Positions 13,210 to 25,664 of a stretch of 64,000 nucleotides of DNA are shown here, piece by piece. This stretch comes from Bettongia penicillata ogilbyi (Eukaryota; Chordata; Mammalia; Diprotodontia; Potoroidae): NCBI GenBank assembly GCA_023548195.1, contig JAJHZJ010000399.1, positions 5,399,100-5,463,099 of the forward strand. The letters run 5' to 3'. The notes below the pieces were generated by a model. It saw only the letters and a list, made by a program, of their open reading frames with translations. It was not told the origin of the DNA and did no database searches. Each line of letters opens with the position of its first letter. The first letter of the stretch is position 1. The translations under genes were made by a program, and so were the position numbers.

Positions 13210-14141
13210 GGCAAATGTCAAAAACGCCAGTATAGATTCGTGATGGGAAGCGAAGGATCCCTGGAGGTTCCTGGTAAGCCAAGGCAATGTCCTTTCCTCT
13301 CTCTCCTTTGCGATTACCCACCAACACGGAGAAGAGCGCCTAGAAACTTTTGTTGCAGCCTCAGCACCAATACACACCCCTCAGAGGGAGCTGGCAATCT
13401 GCAGAACAAACGCACAGTCACTTTTTCCCCACTCAGGAGAAAAACAAAAAAAAACAAAACAAACCCCAAACTATGACGAGTGAATTATCTATTGGCTCAG
13501 AAATGAATGGCTTTACTGAGGAAATCACTGAAGTCTATCGATCTTCATTAATATAAAACGGAGTAAATATGACCAGTTGGTAGGCTAATCAGAAATTATG
13601 GGAAATCAATTGATAGCCAAAATACTTTCTTGGAAAGAAAGGAATTTGTTTTTGTATTAGAGAGTTGTGGGTATAGGGGTTGAAAAGGAGAGCTGTCCCA
13701 AAGTCCTACTGCCCAAATTTGTTTAGTAAGGAGGGCAATACATGAAAGCTTCTCCAAGTAGAAAATGAGTTTTCCATCTTCGCTCTTCTTGAACATCGAC
13801 TGACCTGAGATCCACTCGGACTCCCCTCTCTCCCTCCTCCTCCCAGTCCCCTTAGCAGGGTCTTCCTGTATCCGAAACTGTTGACTGAAGACCAGACATA
13901 TGCAAGGGATCTGGTGATGGGAGTCGAAAGCCACACTGAGGAGGAGGTCGGTGAACTCCTGGATTCCTCGGCACTGTCAACTCACTCGCCTGTCTCCTTC
14001 CCTCCCTCTCCGCCTACTGGGCGCCTCTACACTTGCTCTCAGCGGCATCAGGAGAGCGAGAGAGAAGTGGAAGGGAGGCTACAGATGTCATCGCAGAAGC
14101 CAGCCAGCGAATCAATGGGGCGACTCACCCTCCTCTACACG

Positions 14142-14192
14142 TCCTCCTCCTCCTCCTCTTCCTCCTCCTTCCCCTCCCCCTCCTCCTCCTTC
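14142..14192 (+). repeat. CT-rich mirror tract (CTC/TCC)n in promoter
   Basis: About 50 bases consist almost only of C and T, built from CCT and TCC units with mirror symmetry. Such tracts can form triplex (H-DNA) and bind CT-element factors. It lies about 0.95 kb upstream of the GALNTL6 start codon. Confidence 0.7.
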
Positions 14193-14661
14193 TGCCAATG
14201 TTATTGTTCGCAAAGTAAAGGCTGCGCTGATCAATCTCGTCCTCTCTTTCTCCAGCGCAGCTCTTACACTCAGTGACTATTCATGTTACCATGCTTCTTC
14301 CGAAACTATCAAACATAGAGAAACACATTGCGCGCAACAATAGCAGCAGTCAGGACTATTCATTACTTCTCACACTTTCCCATATCCCCCAAGCCTTGAC
14401 ACCCTGCCCCCCCAAAAAATACAAGAAGGAAAAAAATGGGGCTCTTTTAAAGGAGAAAGGAGGAGTTGGAAGATGCTAGAGAGTAAGGGAAGACGTGCTG
14501 CTCTCTCCCACCCAACCTCCTCTTTTCCTCTCTCCCTGATGCCTCTTTTCAGCTGAGATGCCAGAGGGTGTCTAACACGTGCAAGAGCTCGGAGCCCTGG
14601 GGGAGGAAGTAAAATGAGAAAAGGGAAAGGGGGGATGGGAAATTCCACTAAGTAAGGATGC

Positions 14662-14669
14662 TATATAAA
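14662..14669 (+). promoter_or_regulatory. Candidate TATA box, plus strand
   Basis: TATATAAA lies in the GC-richer promoter block. On the plus strand it would start transcription near 14690-14700, away from GALNTL6. A TATA motif alone is weak evidence, but it precedes the small plus-strand ORF at 15053. Confidence 0.35.
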
Positions 14670-14983
14670 CAAATCCAGAAGGAGAGGAGGAAAAGGAAAG
14701 CGCAGGAGTCTTTGGAGATCCTCATCACTAGTCCCTGGATATGTCCCTGGATTTGCCGTCCTGAATTCACCTAGGTTACACTCACGGAGGCAGGAGTAAG
14801 ACCATCCACTCTCGTCACCTAGTAGAAAGGACTCCGGGCCAGAGACAGCAAGGGAGGGGGGCTTCATTTGCCTCTATACTCTTCTTCCAAGGCTGGTTCA
14901 TGGTGACAGCTGAGAGAGAGCGTAGAGATAGAGGATCCTAGCCAGAGAGCAGCTGGAGGCGGCGGCGGCGGAGGAGCATCAGT

Positions 14984-15004
14984 GGTGGTGGTGGTGGTGG
15001 TGGT

Positions 15005-15051
<47 letters not shown>
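14984..15051 (+). repeat. (GGT)n followed by (GCA)n trinucleotide repeats
   Basis: About seven GGT units (to 15004) run directly into about fifteen uninterrupted GCA/CAG units (15005-15051). A CGG-rich run lies just before, at about 14957-14975. Read on the plus strand in the frame of the ATG at 15053 they would be Gly then Ala. Pure CAG runs of this length are often polymorphic. Confidence 0.95.
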
Positions 15052-15052
<1 letters not shown>

Positions 15053-15053
<1 letters not shown>

Positions 15054-15211
15054 TGGAAACCAAGGAGGAGGAAAGGAGGAAAGGCTTAAAAGATGAGCCA
15101 GGTTCCAGGAGCCTTCCGTGCTTTCGAAACCAAATACATAAGGCTGTAGCTGAGAAAGTCGGGGAAGAACTGAAGAAAAAGCAGGAATGCTGCAAACAAC
15201 CTGAGTGGTAG
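15053..15211 (+). CDS. Unrecognised 52-codon ORF in the divergent promoter
   Basis: The ORF starts METKEEERRKG and ends KQPEW before TAG. It is Lys/Glu-rich and hydrophilic, with CF and CC cysteine positions and no signal peptide or membrane segment. The ATG has a strong context (GCGATGG). The frame is also open upstream through the (GCA)n and (GGT)n repeats to a TAG just after 14938, but contains no earlier ATG. A TATA box lies about 390 bases upstream. I do not recognise the protein. It could be a uORF in a longer divergent RNA, part of a spliced gene, or chance; the GC-rich setting lengthens random ORFs. Treat it as a candidate only. Confidence 0.2.
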
Positions 15212-15561
15212 CAGCTAGGAGAACTCCTCAGACTAGAGGAGAGGCTTCAAAGGCTGCTGGCTCCAGGTTCTGAATGAGGGGATGGGGGCGGGTCTGCTCC
15301 AGGCTGCACACATCTGGATCCCTTTCAGGTCTGGAGGGTGCTTCTCCAGCTCTCTTTTCCCTTCTCCCCACCCCTCCACTCAGTTCTTTCTATCTGCTGG
15401 CTGGGCTGTTCTTACCCTCAACGATGCTAGATCCCCCTCCTATCTTCTACTTTCCCTGATTCACATACTCCCATCCCTCTTCTCACCGCCCCTCAGGAAA
15501 GTTTCTGAATCGCAGAGATTCATGGTCAGAATGGATCCGTCTTTATTTACTTCCCACCGCT

Positions 15562-17384
15562 AAGGAACTAAATACTTTTGCAATGCACCAGCCTCTACTA
15601 GATGATTAAGGTGTAAACCAGGCCCGTGGCGGGGTTTACAAGAATCCACCAAGGTAACAATACACAGAATTCCATGTTCTGAGAATCCTGGACGGATGAT
15701 GGTAGACATGCACTTGGCAGCATTCCAGCAAAGATCCTCACAAGATTAAGGCGGGAATTGCCTAGGGATCTTCAGACCAAACTTGGAAGGAGCTTAAGGA
15801 CAAGGCTGGGACACCAGATGTTTTATTATTAGGACAATCCGATGGTTTGCTTAGAGATGAGCATTGGGAGATAGCATTTCTTTTCTACATCACTATGAAA
15901 AATAAAACAGAAGAGTCATAAAAATAAACAGTAGGCTACATAAAATGTTTATTAATTCTTACTGATATTTTTGGAGAGTATTCATGCAGCATGTGAGGAT
16001 GAATCTTTTTTTTTTTTTAATCATCTCAGTTGTAAGACAAGCTTCCAGGAAAAAACAAAACAAAGCATTAGAAACAGAAAAAATAAACAATCCTTGTGAA
16101 CTTGTGTCCTTCTTTGTACAATGATTGAAGACAAGGGTCTTTACAAAATCAAAACCTCAGAAAGCAGAAAAGAGATAACTTTTCTTTCTCCATCCAATTC
16201 ATATGAACTCTACATTATTTCTCAAACTTCTGTTTATCTCTTAGAAAGCTCAACACTGACAGAGAATAGTATGACTTCTGAGAAACAGCACAAAAGAAGG
16301 CATGTAATCACTGGCTGCTGTCTTGAACAAAAGATTCTGGAAAAATGAAAGGATATTAAAGATACACACATATATTTGTATACACACACACAAAATACAT
16401 ATGGAACTGCTTTTAGTAAGACTTTGAGAAAGTATCTCAATAGAAAAGTAGGAAAAATATTAAAAGCTTTCTTATTTTGAACTATATTGCTTTCTTTAGA
16501 CCTGAAGCAATTTCCAAAACAATTTTTTTCTTTTTTTCTGTTATAATTTAATTTCAATGCTAATCTTCACTCTCTTCCTTTCTGCTTGTGCTTCTTCAGT
16601 CCTCTTTTCTCATCCTTTTCCTATACTCATAATAATTACTTCCTATACTGTTATTAATTGGCAAAATATTCCTATATCAGCATTAAGTAGCATATCAAAG
16701 TAATCGTAACAAATTTACCCATTCACATACAAGCTTCAAGGGTGACTTTCTTTGATTTTCCAAATAATTTAGAGCAAAACATGCATATATAAAAGCAGGG
16801 GGGGGAAAGGAGCAGGGTGGAGAAGGCTAATATAAACATTCCTCTTTGACTGTGAACATTTATTTAATTGAAAATTGGTTGTATTTTGATTATATCCACA
16901 ACTATACCATACGGTATTCCTCAAAAGACATGAATGTAGACTGGAGCAGTCTTTGAAGACTTCATGATAAGGTAGAACTGAATGAAGTGGCTCTCCAGAG
17001 TGTATAGGATTTGGATCAGTGAAGAGGTAGTAAGACAATGTTTCTGGGGGGCAGGGTAAGCCACTGAGGTTGAGGTCAAAGAATAGTGAATTTAGAGTTA
17101 TTAAAAATCACTACAATGGGTAAGTAGCCTAACTTTTATGAGATTCAATTTATCTTATCTAAGTCTATCCAGAACACCTTTATTGAGCACTTACTCCTAG
17201 TATGACCATGGGTAAGCAATTTCATTTGGCCTTAGAGATACAATGACACAAACAAAACAGTCCTTTCCTTTAAGGAATATAGGTGATAGCAGAAAAATGA
17301 AGACAAAGATATTATCTACTATAAGGAGGATAACCTTTCAAGAAACTTAAGTGGTATTAACAAATGAAGACAAGAATATAACTC
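15562..17384. other. Unique AT-rich flank, no gene seen
   Basis: The stretch contains a poly-T at 16008-16018 and a G-run at 16799-16806. The longer reading frames here (up to 107 codons) lack any feature I recognise. Confidence 0.4.
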
Positions 17385-17387
17385 CCA

Positions 17388-17622
17388 GGAGGTAGCTAGT
17401 ATAGTAGTGTATAAGGTGCTAGGCCTAGAGTCAGAAAGACCTAAACTGAAATCTGACCTCAGACACTTACTATCTAAATGAGCAAATCACTTAATCTTCA
17501 ACTGCATCAGACGACTCACCTTTAAAATTCCCATTTTTAAAAGACTATTTACCTCACAAGGTGAAGATCAAATAATTGTATAAGTACATGGGGCCTAGTA
17601 GATACTTAATAAATGTTCATCC
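17388..17622 (+). repeat. CORE-SINE (MIR/THER-type)
   Basis: Forward SINE pattern: GTGCTAGGCCTAGAGTCAG, GACCTCAGACACTTACTATC, 'tacctcacaaggtgaagatc' and the tail AGATACTTAATAAATG. Confidence 0.85.
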
Positions 17623-17814
17623 CAACTCTCTCCCCTTTAAAATGATGTTCCTATACTCACAAAGGTTGATGTCAGGAAAGTGTCTTGAAACTCATATGGC
17701 ATGTTGAAATGTACACTTGTGATCATGGGCAAAGACACACTGACAAGAAACCTGAAGATATGTTTTGAGGATATCAGACCAAGAAAACAGGGAGTTCCCA
17801 GTGGAGTTTTCTTT

Positions 17815-18205
17815 AAAATGATAAGTAGCATTTATCTAAAACCATCAGTAATCATTATATGTAATGGAGATAATCTAAAAACATTTAAAATAAAATCAGG
17901 GTTGAAATAAGGATATCCATTTTTACCATAGTTATACAATATTGTACTAGAAATGTTAGCTTTAGTAATAAGAGAAGACAAAGAAATTGAAAGAAATAGA
18001 ATAGGTGATGAAGAAACAAAGATACCACTCTCTGTAGATGATATGATGGTATACTTAGAGAATCAAATACTTTAAATAATTAACAACTTTAGGAAAGTTG
18101 CAGGATATAAAATAAAGCCACACAAATCGTCATCATTTCTATATATTTCTAATAAAGCGCAACAGCAAAAGGTCAGAACATAAATTCCTTTTAAAGTAAC
18201 TGTAG
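17815..18205 (+). mobile_element. L1 ORF2 reverse transcriptase fragment, left half of split L1
   Basis: A 5'-truncated L1. The translation shows the RT segment NGDNLKTFKIKSGLK, then the catalytic-box relic SVDDMM in place of the usual FADDM (the two Asp codons are at 18037-18042), so the motif is degraded. The element is interrupted at 18205 and continues at 21211. Confidence 0.85.
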
Positions 18206-18904
18206 GGATGGAGCTAAGATGGTGGAGTAGAAAAATAGACCTATAGAAGCTCCCCTCCATAGCCTATAAAATACTGGTAAAAAAATGACTCTAAACAAAT
18301 TCTAGAGCAGCAGATGCCACAAAATGACAGAGTGAAAGAGATTTACAGCCAAGACAGCCTGGAAGGCTGACAGGAAAGGTCTATCACACCAGGCCCAGAG
18401 TGGAGCTTAGCCTAGCATGGGCCACATAGCAGGACAGGGACAGGACCAGAACTGGCAGCGTTCTTATATTGTTCAACCCACAAATGCCAAAAACAGCTTC
18501 AAATGTCAGCGAGAAAGCTGTTTCAGCTGAGTGAGAAGGGAACGTGACCTGGACCCACCCAAAGCAGCCACTGCAGTGAGAGTTTTCATTTTTGGAGTTC
18601 TCCACTTAAAGATCCTGGGGGAACTGAGTGACTGATCTGGAACTCATACCTGAATGGCTCTCATGGGTTGAAGAAGAATGCTGGCAGAGGAGCTGGGGGT
18701 AGCTCTGAAGAGGGACCTCTGCTGGCAGATCCTGGGCAGAAAAGAGTGCTTCAGGTTGCTCCCAGACCAGAGCACAGGCCAGGAGAGGAGTAAACTCCTC
18801 TCCCTTGATTGTGCCATCTTGAAGGAACCGAGAATTTATGGATACCCAGAGTATACCCTCCTATTGACAAAGGACTCAAAAAGTCAAGTTAACTAACTGG
18901 GAAA

Positions 18905-20000
18905 ATGCCCAAAAATGGGGAAAAAAAATGAGACTATAGAAGACTACTTTCTTGGAGAACAGGTATTTTCTTGCATCCTTTTGGGTGAGAAAGAACAATG
19001 CATATCATAAGAGGAAGACCTAAAAGTCAAGTATTCTGCATCCAAAAACTCCAAAATAAATAGGAAATGGTTTCAGGCCATGGAAGAACTCAAAAAAGGA
19101 TTTTGTGAATCAAGTAAGAGAGATGGAAGAAAAATTGGGAAGAGAAATGGGAGCAACGCAAGAAAATTGTGAAAAGCGAGTCAATAGCTTGCTAAGGGAG
19201 ATCCAAAAAATGCTGAAGAAAATAACACCTTTAAAATAATTAACTCAATTGGCAAAAGATGTCCAAAAAGCCAATGAGGAGAAGACGTCTTTAAAAAGCA
19301 GAATTAGAAATGGAAAAGGAGGTTCAGAAGCTCACAGAAGAAAACAGTTCTTTAAAAATTTGAATGGAACTGATGGAAGCTAATGACTTTATGAGAAACC
19401 AAGAAATTGCAAAACAAAACAAAAAGAATGAAAAAAATAGAAGATAATGTGTAATATCTCGTTGGAATAACAACAGACCTCAAAAACAGATCCAGGAGAG
19501 ACAATTTAAAAAAAATATGGGACTACCTGAAAGCCATGATAAAAAAAAAAGCCTAGAAATCATCTTTCATGCAATTATCAAGGAAAACTGCCCTGATATT
19601 CTAGAACCAGAGGGTAAAATAAATATTGAAAGAATTCACTGATTACCTCGTGAAAGAGATCCCAAAAAGAGAAGATCTTATGAATATTGTAGCCAAATTT
19701 CAGAATTCCCAAGTCAAGGAGAAAATATCACAAGCAGCTAGAAAGAAAGAACTCGAGGATTGTGGAAATACAATCAAGGTAACACAAGATCTAGCAGATT
19801 CTACGTTAAGGGATCAAAGGACTTGGAATATGATATTACATAAGCCAAAGGATGTAGGATTAAAACCAAGAATCACCTACCTAGCAAAACTGAGTATAAT
19901 GCTTCAAGGGAAAAAATGGTAATTCAATGCAATAGAGGACTTTCAAGCATTCTTGATGAAAAGACCAGAACTGAGTAGAAAATTTGACTTTCAAACATAA
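18905..20000 (+). pseudogene. L1-type ORF1 relic of HAL1-like copy
   Basis: The start ATGCCCAAAAATGGGG aligns by eye with the intact-looking start at 52275. Here a TGA falls within nine codons. The C-terminal part is readable at 19626-19922, with FQNSQVKEKISQAARKKE and STLRDQRTWN. ORF1 normally encodes the coiled-coil, RNA-binding trimer protein of L1. Confidence 0.7.
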
Positions 20001-20154
20001 GAATCAAGAGAAGCATGAAAAGGTAAAAAGAAAAGAGAAGTCATAAGGGACTTACTAAAGTTGAACTGTCTGCATTCCTACATGGAAAGATAATATTTGA
20101 AACTCTTGAAACTTTTCTCAGTATTTGGGTAATAGGAGGGATTCTAAACACACA

Positions 20155-20220
20155 CACATACATACATACATATATACATACATACATGCATATATATATA
20201 TATACATATACACACACACA
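20155..20220 (+). repeat. (CATA)n/(TA)n/(CA)n simple repeat
   Basis: CATA units followed by TA and CA units within the element's 3' UTR. Confidence 0.85.
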
Positions 20221-20711
20221 TATAGACAGAGAGCACAGGATGAGTTGAATAAGAAGGGATGATATCTAAAAAATAAAATTAAGGGGTAAGAGAGGAATAT
20301 ATTTGGAATAGAAAGGGAGAACCATAAAGGGGCAAATTCTCTCTCATAAAAGAGGCAAGGAAAACATTTTTCAATGGAGGAGAAAAGGGAAGAGGTGAGA
20401 TGAAAAAGTGAAGCTTACTCCCTTCACATTTGGCTTAAGGAGGCAATAACATGCTCACTCAATTTGGTATGAAAATCTATCTTGCACTACAGGAATTTAG
20501 GGGAGAAGAGAATGATTGAGATGGGGGGATGATAGAAGTAAGTGTAAAGGAGAGGAGGGAGTGATTAAAAGTAAATAATTTTGGGGAGGGACAAAGTCAA
20601 AAGAGAATAGAATAAATGGGGAGCAGGATAGGACAGAGGGAAATATAGTGAGTCTTGCACAACATGACTATTATGGAATTCTCCTGCAAAACTACACACA
20701 CCAACACAGAC

Positions 20712-20849
<138 letters not shown>

Positions 20850-21210
20850 TATATTGAATTGTTTGCCTTCTCAGGGGGTATGAGTAGGGAGGGAAGAAGG
20901 GAGAGAAGCTGGAACTCAAGGTTTTAGAAACAAATATTGAGAATTATTTTTGCATAGAACTGGGAAATAAGAAATGTAGGTAATGGGGTATAGAAATCTA
21001 TCTTGCCCTACAAGAAAAGAGAGGATGGGGATAAGGGAAGGGAGGGGTGTGATAGAAGGGAGGGCAGATTGAGGGAAGGTGCAATCAGAATGCATGGCAT
21101 TTGGGGATGGGATGAGGGGAGACAGGGGGAGACAATTTTAAATTCAAAATTTTGAGAAAATGAATTTTGAAAACTAAAAATAAATAAGCATTAAAAGAAA
21201 GGAAAAAAAT

Positions 21211-23095
21211 AAAGTAGTAGTAGACAATATGAAATATTTGGGAGTCTATCAGCCAAGAAAAACCTGGGAAGTATATGAACCCAATTACAAAATGCTTTTC
21301 ACAAGTAAAGTCTGATCTAAATAATAGGAAAAAAAACATCAATTTTTCATAGGTAGGTCAAACTAAAATAATAATAATGACAACTTTACCTAAACCAATT
21401 TACTTATTTAGTGCCATACCAATCAAACTACCAAAAATATTTTATAGAGGAAAAAATTATAACAAAATTCATGTAGAAGAGAAAAAGTTTCTGAATATGA
21501 GGAGAATAAATGAAAATAAATGCTAGGGAAGGTGGTCTAGCCATACCAGATCTAAAATTGTGCTATAAAGCAGCAATCATCAAAACTAGTTGGTACTAGC
21601 TAAGAAACAGTGGTGTTTTAGTGGAATAGGTTATCTACACAAGACACAGTAGACAAGGTCTACTATGCAATAACCCAAAGACTCCAGTGTCTGGGATAAG
21701 AACTCAGTATTTGAAAAAAACTAATGAGAAAACTGGAAAGTACTATGACAGAAAAAAAGGCATAGACCAAGCTCTTATACCGTATGGCAAGACAAAGTCA
21801 AAATGCTTCCATGTTTTATATAAGAAGACTGACACTATAAGTAAACTGGTAGAGAAAGGAATAGTTCCACTGTCACACTTATGAACTTATGACCCAATAA
21901 GAGATAAAGAACATTATCAAATGGAAAACGGATGACTTTTATTACATTAAATTGAAAAGTGCACAAACAAAGACAATGCAAGCAAGATTAAGGGAGAAAC
22001 AGAAAACTGGGAAAGACTTTTTACAACTAGTTTCTCTGATAAAGGCCTTATTTCTACAGCATATAGAGAACTGAGTCAAAATTTATGAGAGCACAAGTCA
22101 TTCCTCAATTGCTAAATGGTGAAATGATATAAACAGGCAGTTTTCAGAGGAAGAAATTAAAGCTATCTATGGTCATATAAAAAATGTTCTAAATCGCTAT
22201 GGATTAGAGAGATGCAAATCAGAACAACTCTGAGGTGCCACACAACATCTATCTGATTGGTTAACATGACAAAACAAAAAATGACAAATGTTGGAGGGGA
22301 TGTGGGAGAGTCACAACACTATTTCATTGTTGGTAGACTTCTGTGCTCATCTCTCCATTCTGGAGAGCAATTTGGAACTATGCACAAAGGGCTATAAAAT
22401 ATGCACAATTTTTGACCCAGCAGTACCTCTTCTAGGGCAGTATCCTAAAGAGATCTTAAAAATGGGAAAAGGACCCATATGTGCAAAAATATTTTAGCGG
22501 CTCTTTTTGTGGTAGCTAAGAGCTGAAAATTGAGGGGATGCCCACCAATTGAGGAACGACTGAACAAATTGTGGTATATGAATATAATGGAATATTGTTG
22601 TTCAATAAGAAATGATGAGCAGGAGAGCTTCAGAAAAAAATTGGAAAAACTTCTATGAACTCATGCTCAGTGAAGTGAGCAGAACCAGGAGAACATCATA
22701 CGCAGTAACAGCCACAGTATACGATGACTCATTTTGATAGACTCAGCCGTTATCAGCAATACAATGACCTAAAACAATTCTGAAGGAGTCCTGATAGAAA
22801 TGCCATCCACATCCAAAGAAAGAACTGTGGAATCAGAATGCAGAATGAAGCAAACTATTTTCTTCTTTTTTGTTGTTTTGTTTTTCTTTCTCATGGTTTC
22901 TCTCATTCATTATAATTCTTCTATACAAGATGACTAATGTGAAAATGTGTTTTGTAGGAATGTACATATTGTACATATAGAGCCTATATCAGATTGCTTG
23001 TTGACTTGCAGAGGGAGGGGGAGAAAACTTAAAACTTATGGAAGTGAGTATTGAAAACTAAAAATAAACAAACTAATAAAAAATAAAAAAAAAAT
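21211..23095 (+). mobile_element. L1 ORF2 C-terminus and 3' UTR, right half of split L1
   Basis: The L1 resumes at ACAATATGAAATATTTGGGAG, the same junction that is uninterrupted at about 61290. It continues through the ORF2 C-terminal coding relic (for example 'ctggagagcaatttggaact') to the 3' UTR and an A-rich tail. Frames are broken throughout. Confidence 0.85.
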
Positions 23096-23857
23096 AAGTG
23101 AAGGAATAGTCCATTTAATTAAAAAAAAATCAAACTGGGAGAGGAAGAAACTCAGTGTTGCTGGTGTAAAGAGAAATAATTACTATTTGCATTCACGCTA
23201 AGCCATCAGGGCACCAGAAATAACCATTAAGTTGTGCTTGAGTGGGGGCCATTGTTGGCTAGTAAATGAAAGGCAGAGTAAATTGAGTTTAAGGCCTGGT
23301 TTTAAGAAAGAAATCTACCAGTAAATCCCAGGATAACCAGGTAAGTTTCAGTCATCAAAATTTGTCTTCCTGTAGGCCGAACATCCTAAGGGAAGAGGAT
23401 GATAGCCCCATGTGGGGACAGAGAAGAGATTTGCAGAGTGACATGTACTGAAATTGGAAACAATTTTTTTCTGCCCTATTTTTTTTTGAGTTTTGAGAAA
23501 GATAGCTAAGACCTTAAGTAATATTATAAAGTTTACCAAGAGGGATTTTTAATTGTCAAATTGGTTTATAGTATTAGCTTGACCCCACAACTCTCTCACA
23601 TTATTTCCTCTATGTGCAATAATATAAAATTCCCATTAAAGGTGATATGCTCACCAGACTTAGTATCAGGTCTGAAGAAGTAGACTGCTATGTGAAAGTA
23701 AAATATCACTTTCTCTTTAATTTACATGCAATTGTGATAATAATGTAACAACAAAATTATGATAATAATGTAACTTTGCCTTCCTTTGGTCTTCAGAGGA
23801 ACCTTTGAGCAAGAATGTGCAAGCATTATTTTCCTCAGTTTTGTTTTTCCTCCCAAA
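23096..23857. other. Unique sequence, no gene seen
   Basis: AT-rich sequence between two L1 fragments. I recognise no feature in it. Confidence 0.4.
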
Positions 23858-24605
23858 TTAATTTATGTATTTTCAGTTTTCAATAATCACTTCCATAAAT
23901 TCCAAATTTTCTCTCCTTCCTTCCCCACTTCCTCCCCAAGATGACATGCAATCTTATTGGGTTATGCACATACATTACTATTAAACACATTTTCACATTA
24001 GTCCTGCTGCATAGAAGAATTAAAATGAATGGGAGAAACCATGAGAAAAATAAAATAAAATAAAATATAGCAGGTGAAAATAGTCCCTTCATCCTGCATT
24101 CTGACTTCATAGTTCTTTCTCTGGTTGAAGATGGCATTTTGCCTCATGAATCCTTTGAAAATGTTTTAGGTCCTTACATTGCTGTGATGGGCCAAGTCTA
24201 TCAAAAACAGTCCTCGCCCACTGTGACCGTTACTGTGTATAATGTTCTCCTGGCTCCACTCCCCTCAGTATCAGTTCGTAGAAGTCTTTCCAGTTTCTTT
24301 TTTTCTTGAAGTCCACCTGCTTGACATTTTTTATAGCACCATAGTATTTCATTATATTCATTTATCACAACTGACTCAATCATTCCCCAACTGATGAGTA
24401 TCCCCTTGATTTCTAATTCTTGGCCATCACAAAAAGGATTGCTATAAATATTTTTGTACATGTGAGTCCTTTCCCCATTTTTATGATCTCTTTGGGATAT
24501 CAGCCTAGAAGAAGTATTGCTGAGTCAAAGGGCATGCACATTTTTATAGCCCTTTGACTATAGTTCCAAATTGCTCTCCAGAATGGTTGGATCAATTCAC
24601 AGCTC
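23858..24605 (-). mobile_element. L1 3' end (5'-truncated)
   Basis: Reverse-orientation 3' UTR and ORF2 C-terminus: TTTCAGTTTTCAATAATCAC, then CACATTTTCACATTAGTCC, ending CCAGAATGGTTGGATCAATTC. It is about 750 bases long, a typical 5'-truncated copy. Confidence 0.85.
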
Positions 24606-24611
24606 TTCAAA

Positions 24612-24712
24612 CAATATTATCCTCATTTTAAAGATGAAGAAACTGAGACAATGGGTTATGACTTGCTCCAGATCACTCTGGTTTTCTGATTCCAAAACCC
24701 TTTGTTCTTAGA
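24612..24712 (-). repeat. SINE fragment (MIR-type)
   Basis: Contains ATCCTCATTTTAAAGATGAAG followed by AAACTGAGACA. Confidence 0.5.
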
Positions 24713-25309
24713 GAAGGATCAATAGGGAAAGAAGTGAAGAACTGCAAATACAAAAAAAGACTAGTAAATCACTTGATGTCATTTGCATATGCTGAATGAA
24801 CTTTCACATTCCTTCATATGAAAGTAAAATGAAATTGGAAAATCCCAAAGCCAAGGAGAACAAAACAAAAAGCATAACTTTAATTTTTGAAAACAAGAAA
24901 TGACCTGATATATAGTGAACTATATCCCCACAATGTTTAAATATTTCTCAACATTGAGTGTAATCTTTTTGTAGAGATATTGTAGAAGAAAAAAATGAAG
25001 TCACAGCAGGGTATTTTAAAAGAGCATTAAATAATTGATATATTAAATGATTTCATTACAATATTTGAAACCTGCATAGTGATCTCTCCCTAATGAACTA
25101 AATATGACAATTCAGCCAGACCTTGGCATAATAATCTGGAAAACAAGATTAATTTAATATAATCATATGTGTTTTTAAAATTTATACTTGGCTTCATGAG
25201 AAAAAAAACAAAGAAAACAACTGTCTTTTCACCCTTGGTTGTTCTTTTTTTTTTTTTTTCCTGATGGCAGGATGGAAGATCCAGAACAAGGAAATCTCAA
25301 AAATATTAT

Positions 25310-25500
25310 CCAAACCAACAAACATTCATCAAGCAACAACTGTATGTCAGGAACAGTGTTAAAAAAGCAAACAAATGAATGGATAAACATGCAAATAAGT
25401 GAATGAATAAACAAATGATGAATTGACAAACATGAATTAATTAATATTTCATGTTTCAAGAGCTTACACTCTACTGGGAGGATATAATATATGAAGTGAT
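25310..25500. repeat. Old interspersed repeat fragment, family uncertain
   Basis: It resembles the common 'aacaaacattcatcaagcaa ... agagcttacactctactggg' repeat of mammals. The name was not determined. Similar weak fragments occur near 17170-17290, 26355-26470, 41400-41490 and 42510-42590. Confidence 0.4.
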
Positions 25501-25664
25501 ACATCTCTGCATGATAATTTGAAGTGAAGAGAATAGGGAATCAGGAAAGGTTTCATACCAACGATACTACTTAAATGTAACCATGAAGGGAAATATCATT
25601 TCTAAGGCATGCAGAGCACTCCAGGTGTGGTAGATAATCTGGGGAAGTCAAGAGATGGAAATGT

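Larger units (their letters stand above)
13210..15300 (-). promoter_or_regulatory. GALNTL6: GALNTL6 5' UTR and promoter region (GC-richer)
   Basis: In an otherwise AT-rich window this stretch is rich in G+C and CpG and lies directly 5' of the GALNTL6 start on the minus strand. Visible sites are CCAAT at 14195-14199, a TTGCGCGCAA palindrome at 14328-14337, a CACGTG E-box at 14576-14581 and a GGGGGCGGG GC box at 15284-15292. The transcription start cannot be placed from sequence alone, and a non-coding 5' exon further upstream is possible. Confidence 0.55.

Noticed and set aside
12874..13377. 167-codon minus-strand frame taken whole as a protein
   Set aside because: It starts at GTG, includes 5' UTR, and reads through the GTAAGT donor into intron. 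Only 13072-13209 is coding.
12815..13476. Plus-strand frames of 98-142 codons over the GALNTL6 exon
   Set aside because: They are antisense shadows of the exon and its flank, with no family features.
13552..13558. TATAAAA on the plus strand as a GALNTL6 TATA box
   Set aside because: It is on the wrong strand for GALNTL6, and no supporting start context was seen.
13881..14343. Overlapping plus-strand Ser/Pro-rich frames of about 130 codons
   Set aside because: They are driven by the CT-rich tract; all three frames are open there, as expected for low complexity.
14938..15195. Minus-strand frame with poly-Ala and poly-Pro
   Set aside because: The low-complexity runs are the GCA and GGT repeats read in reverse; nothing else supports a protein.
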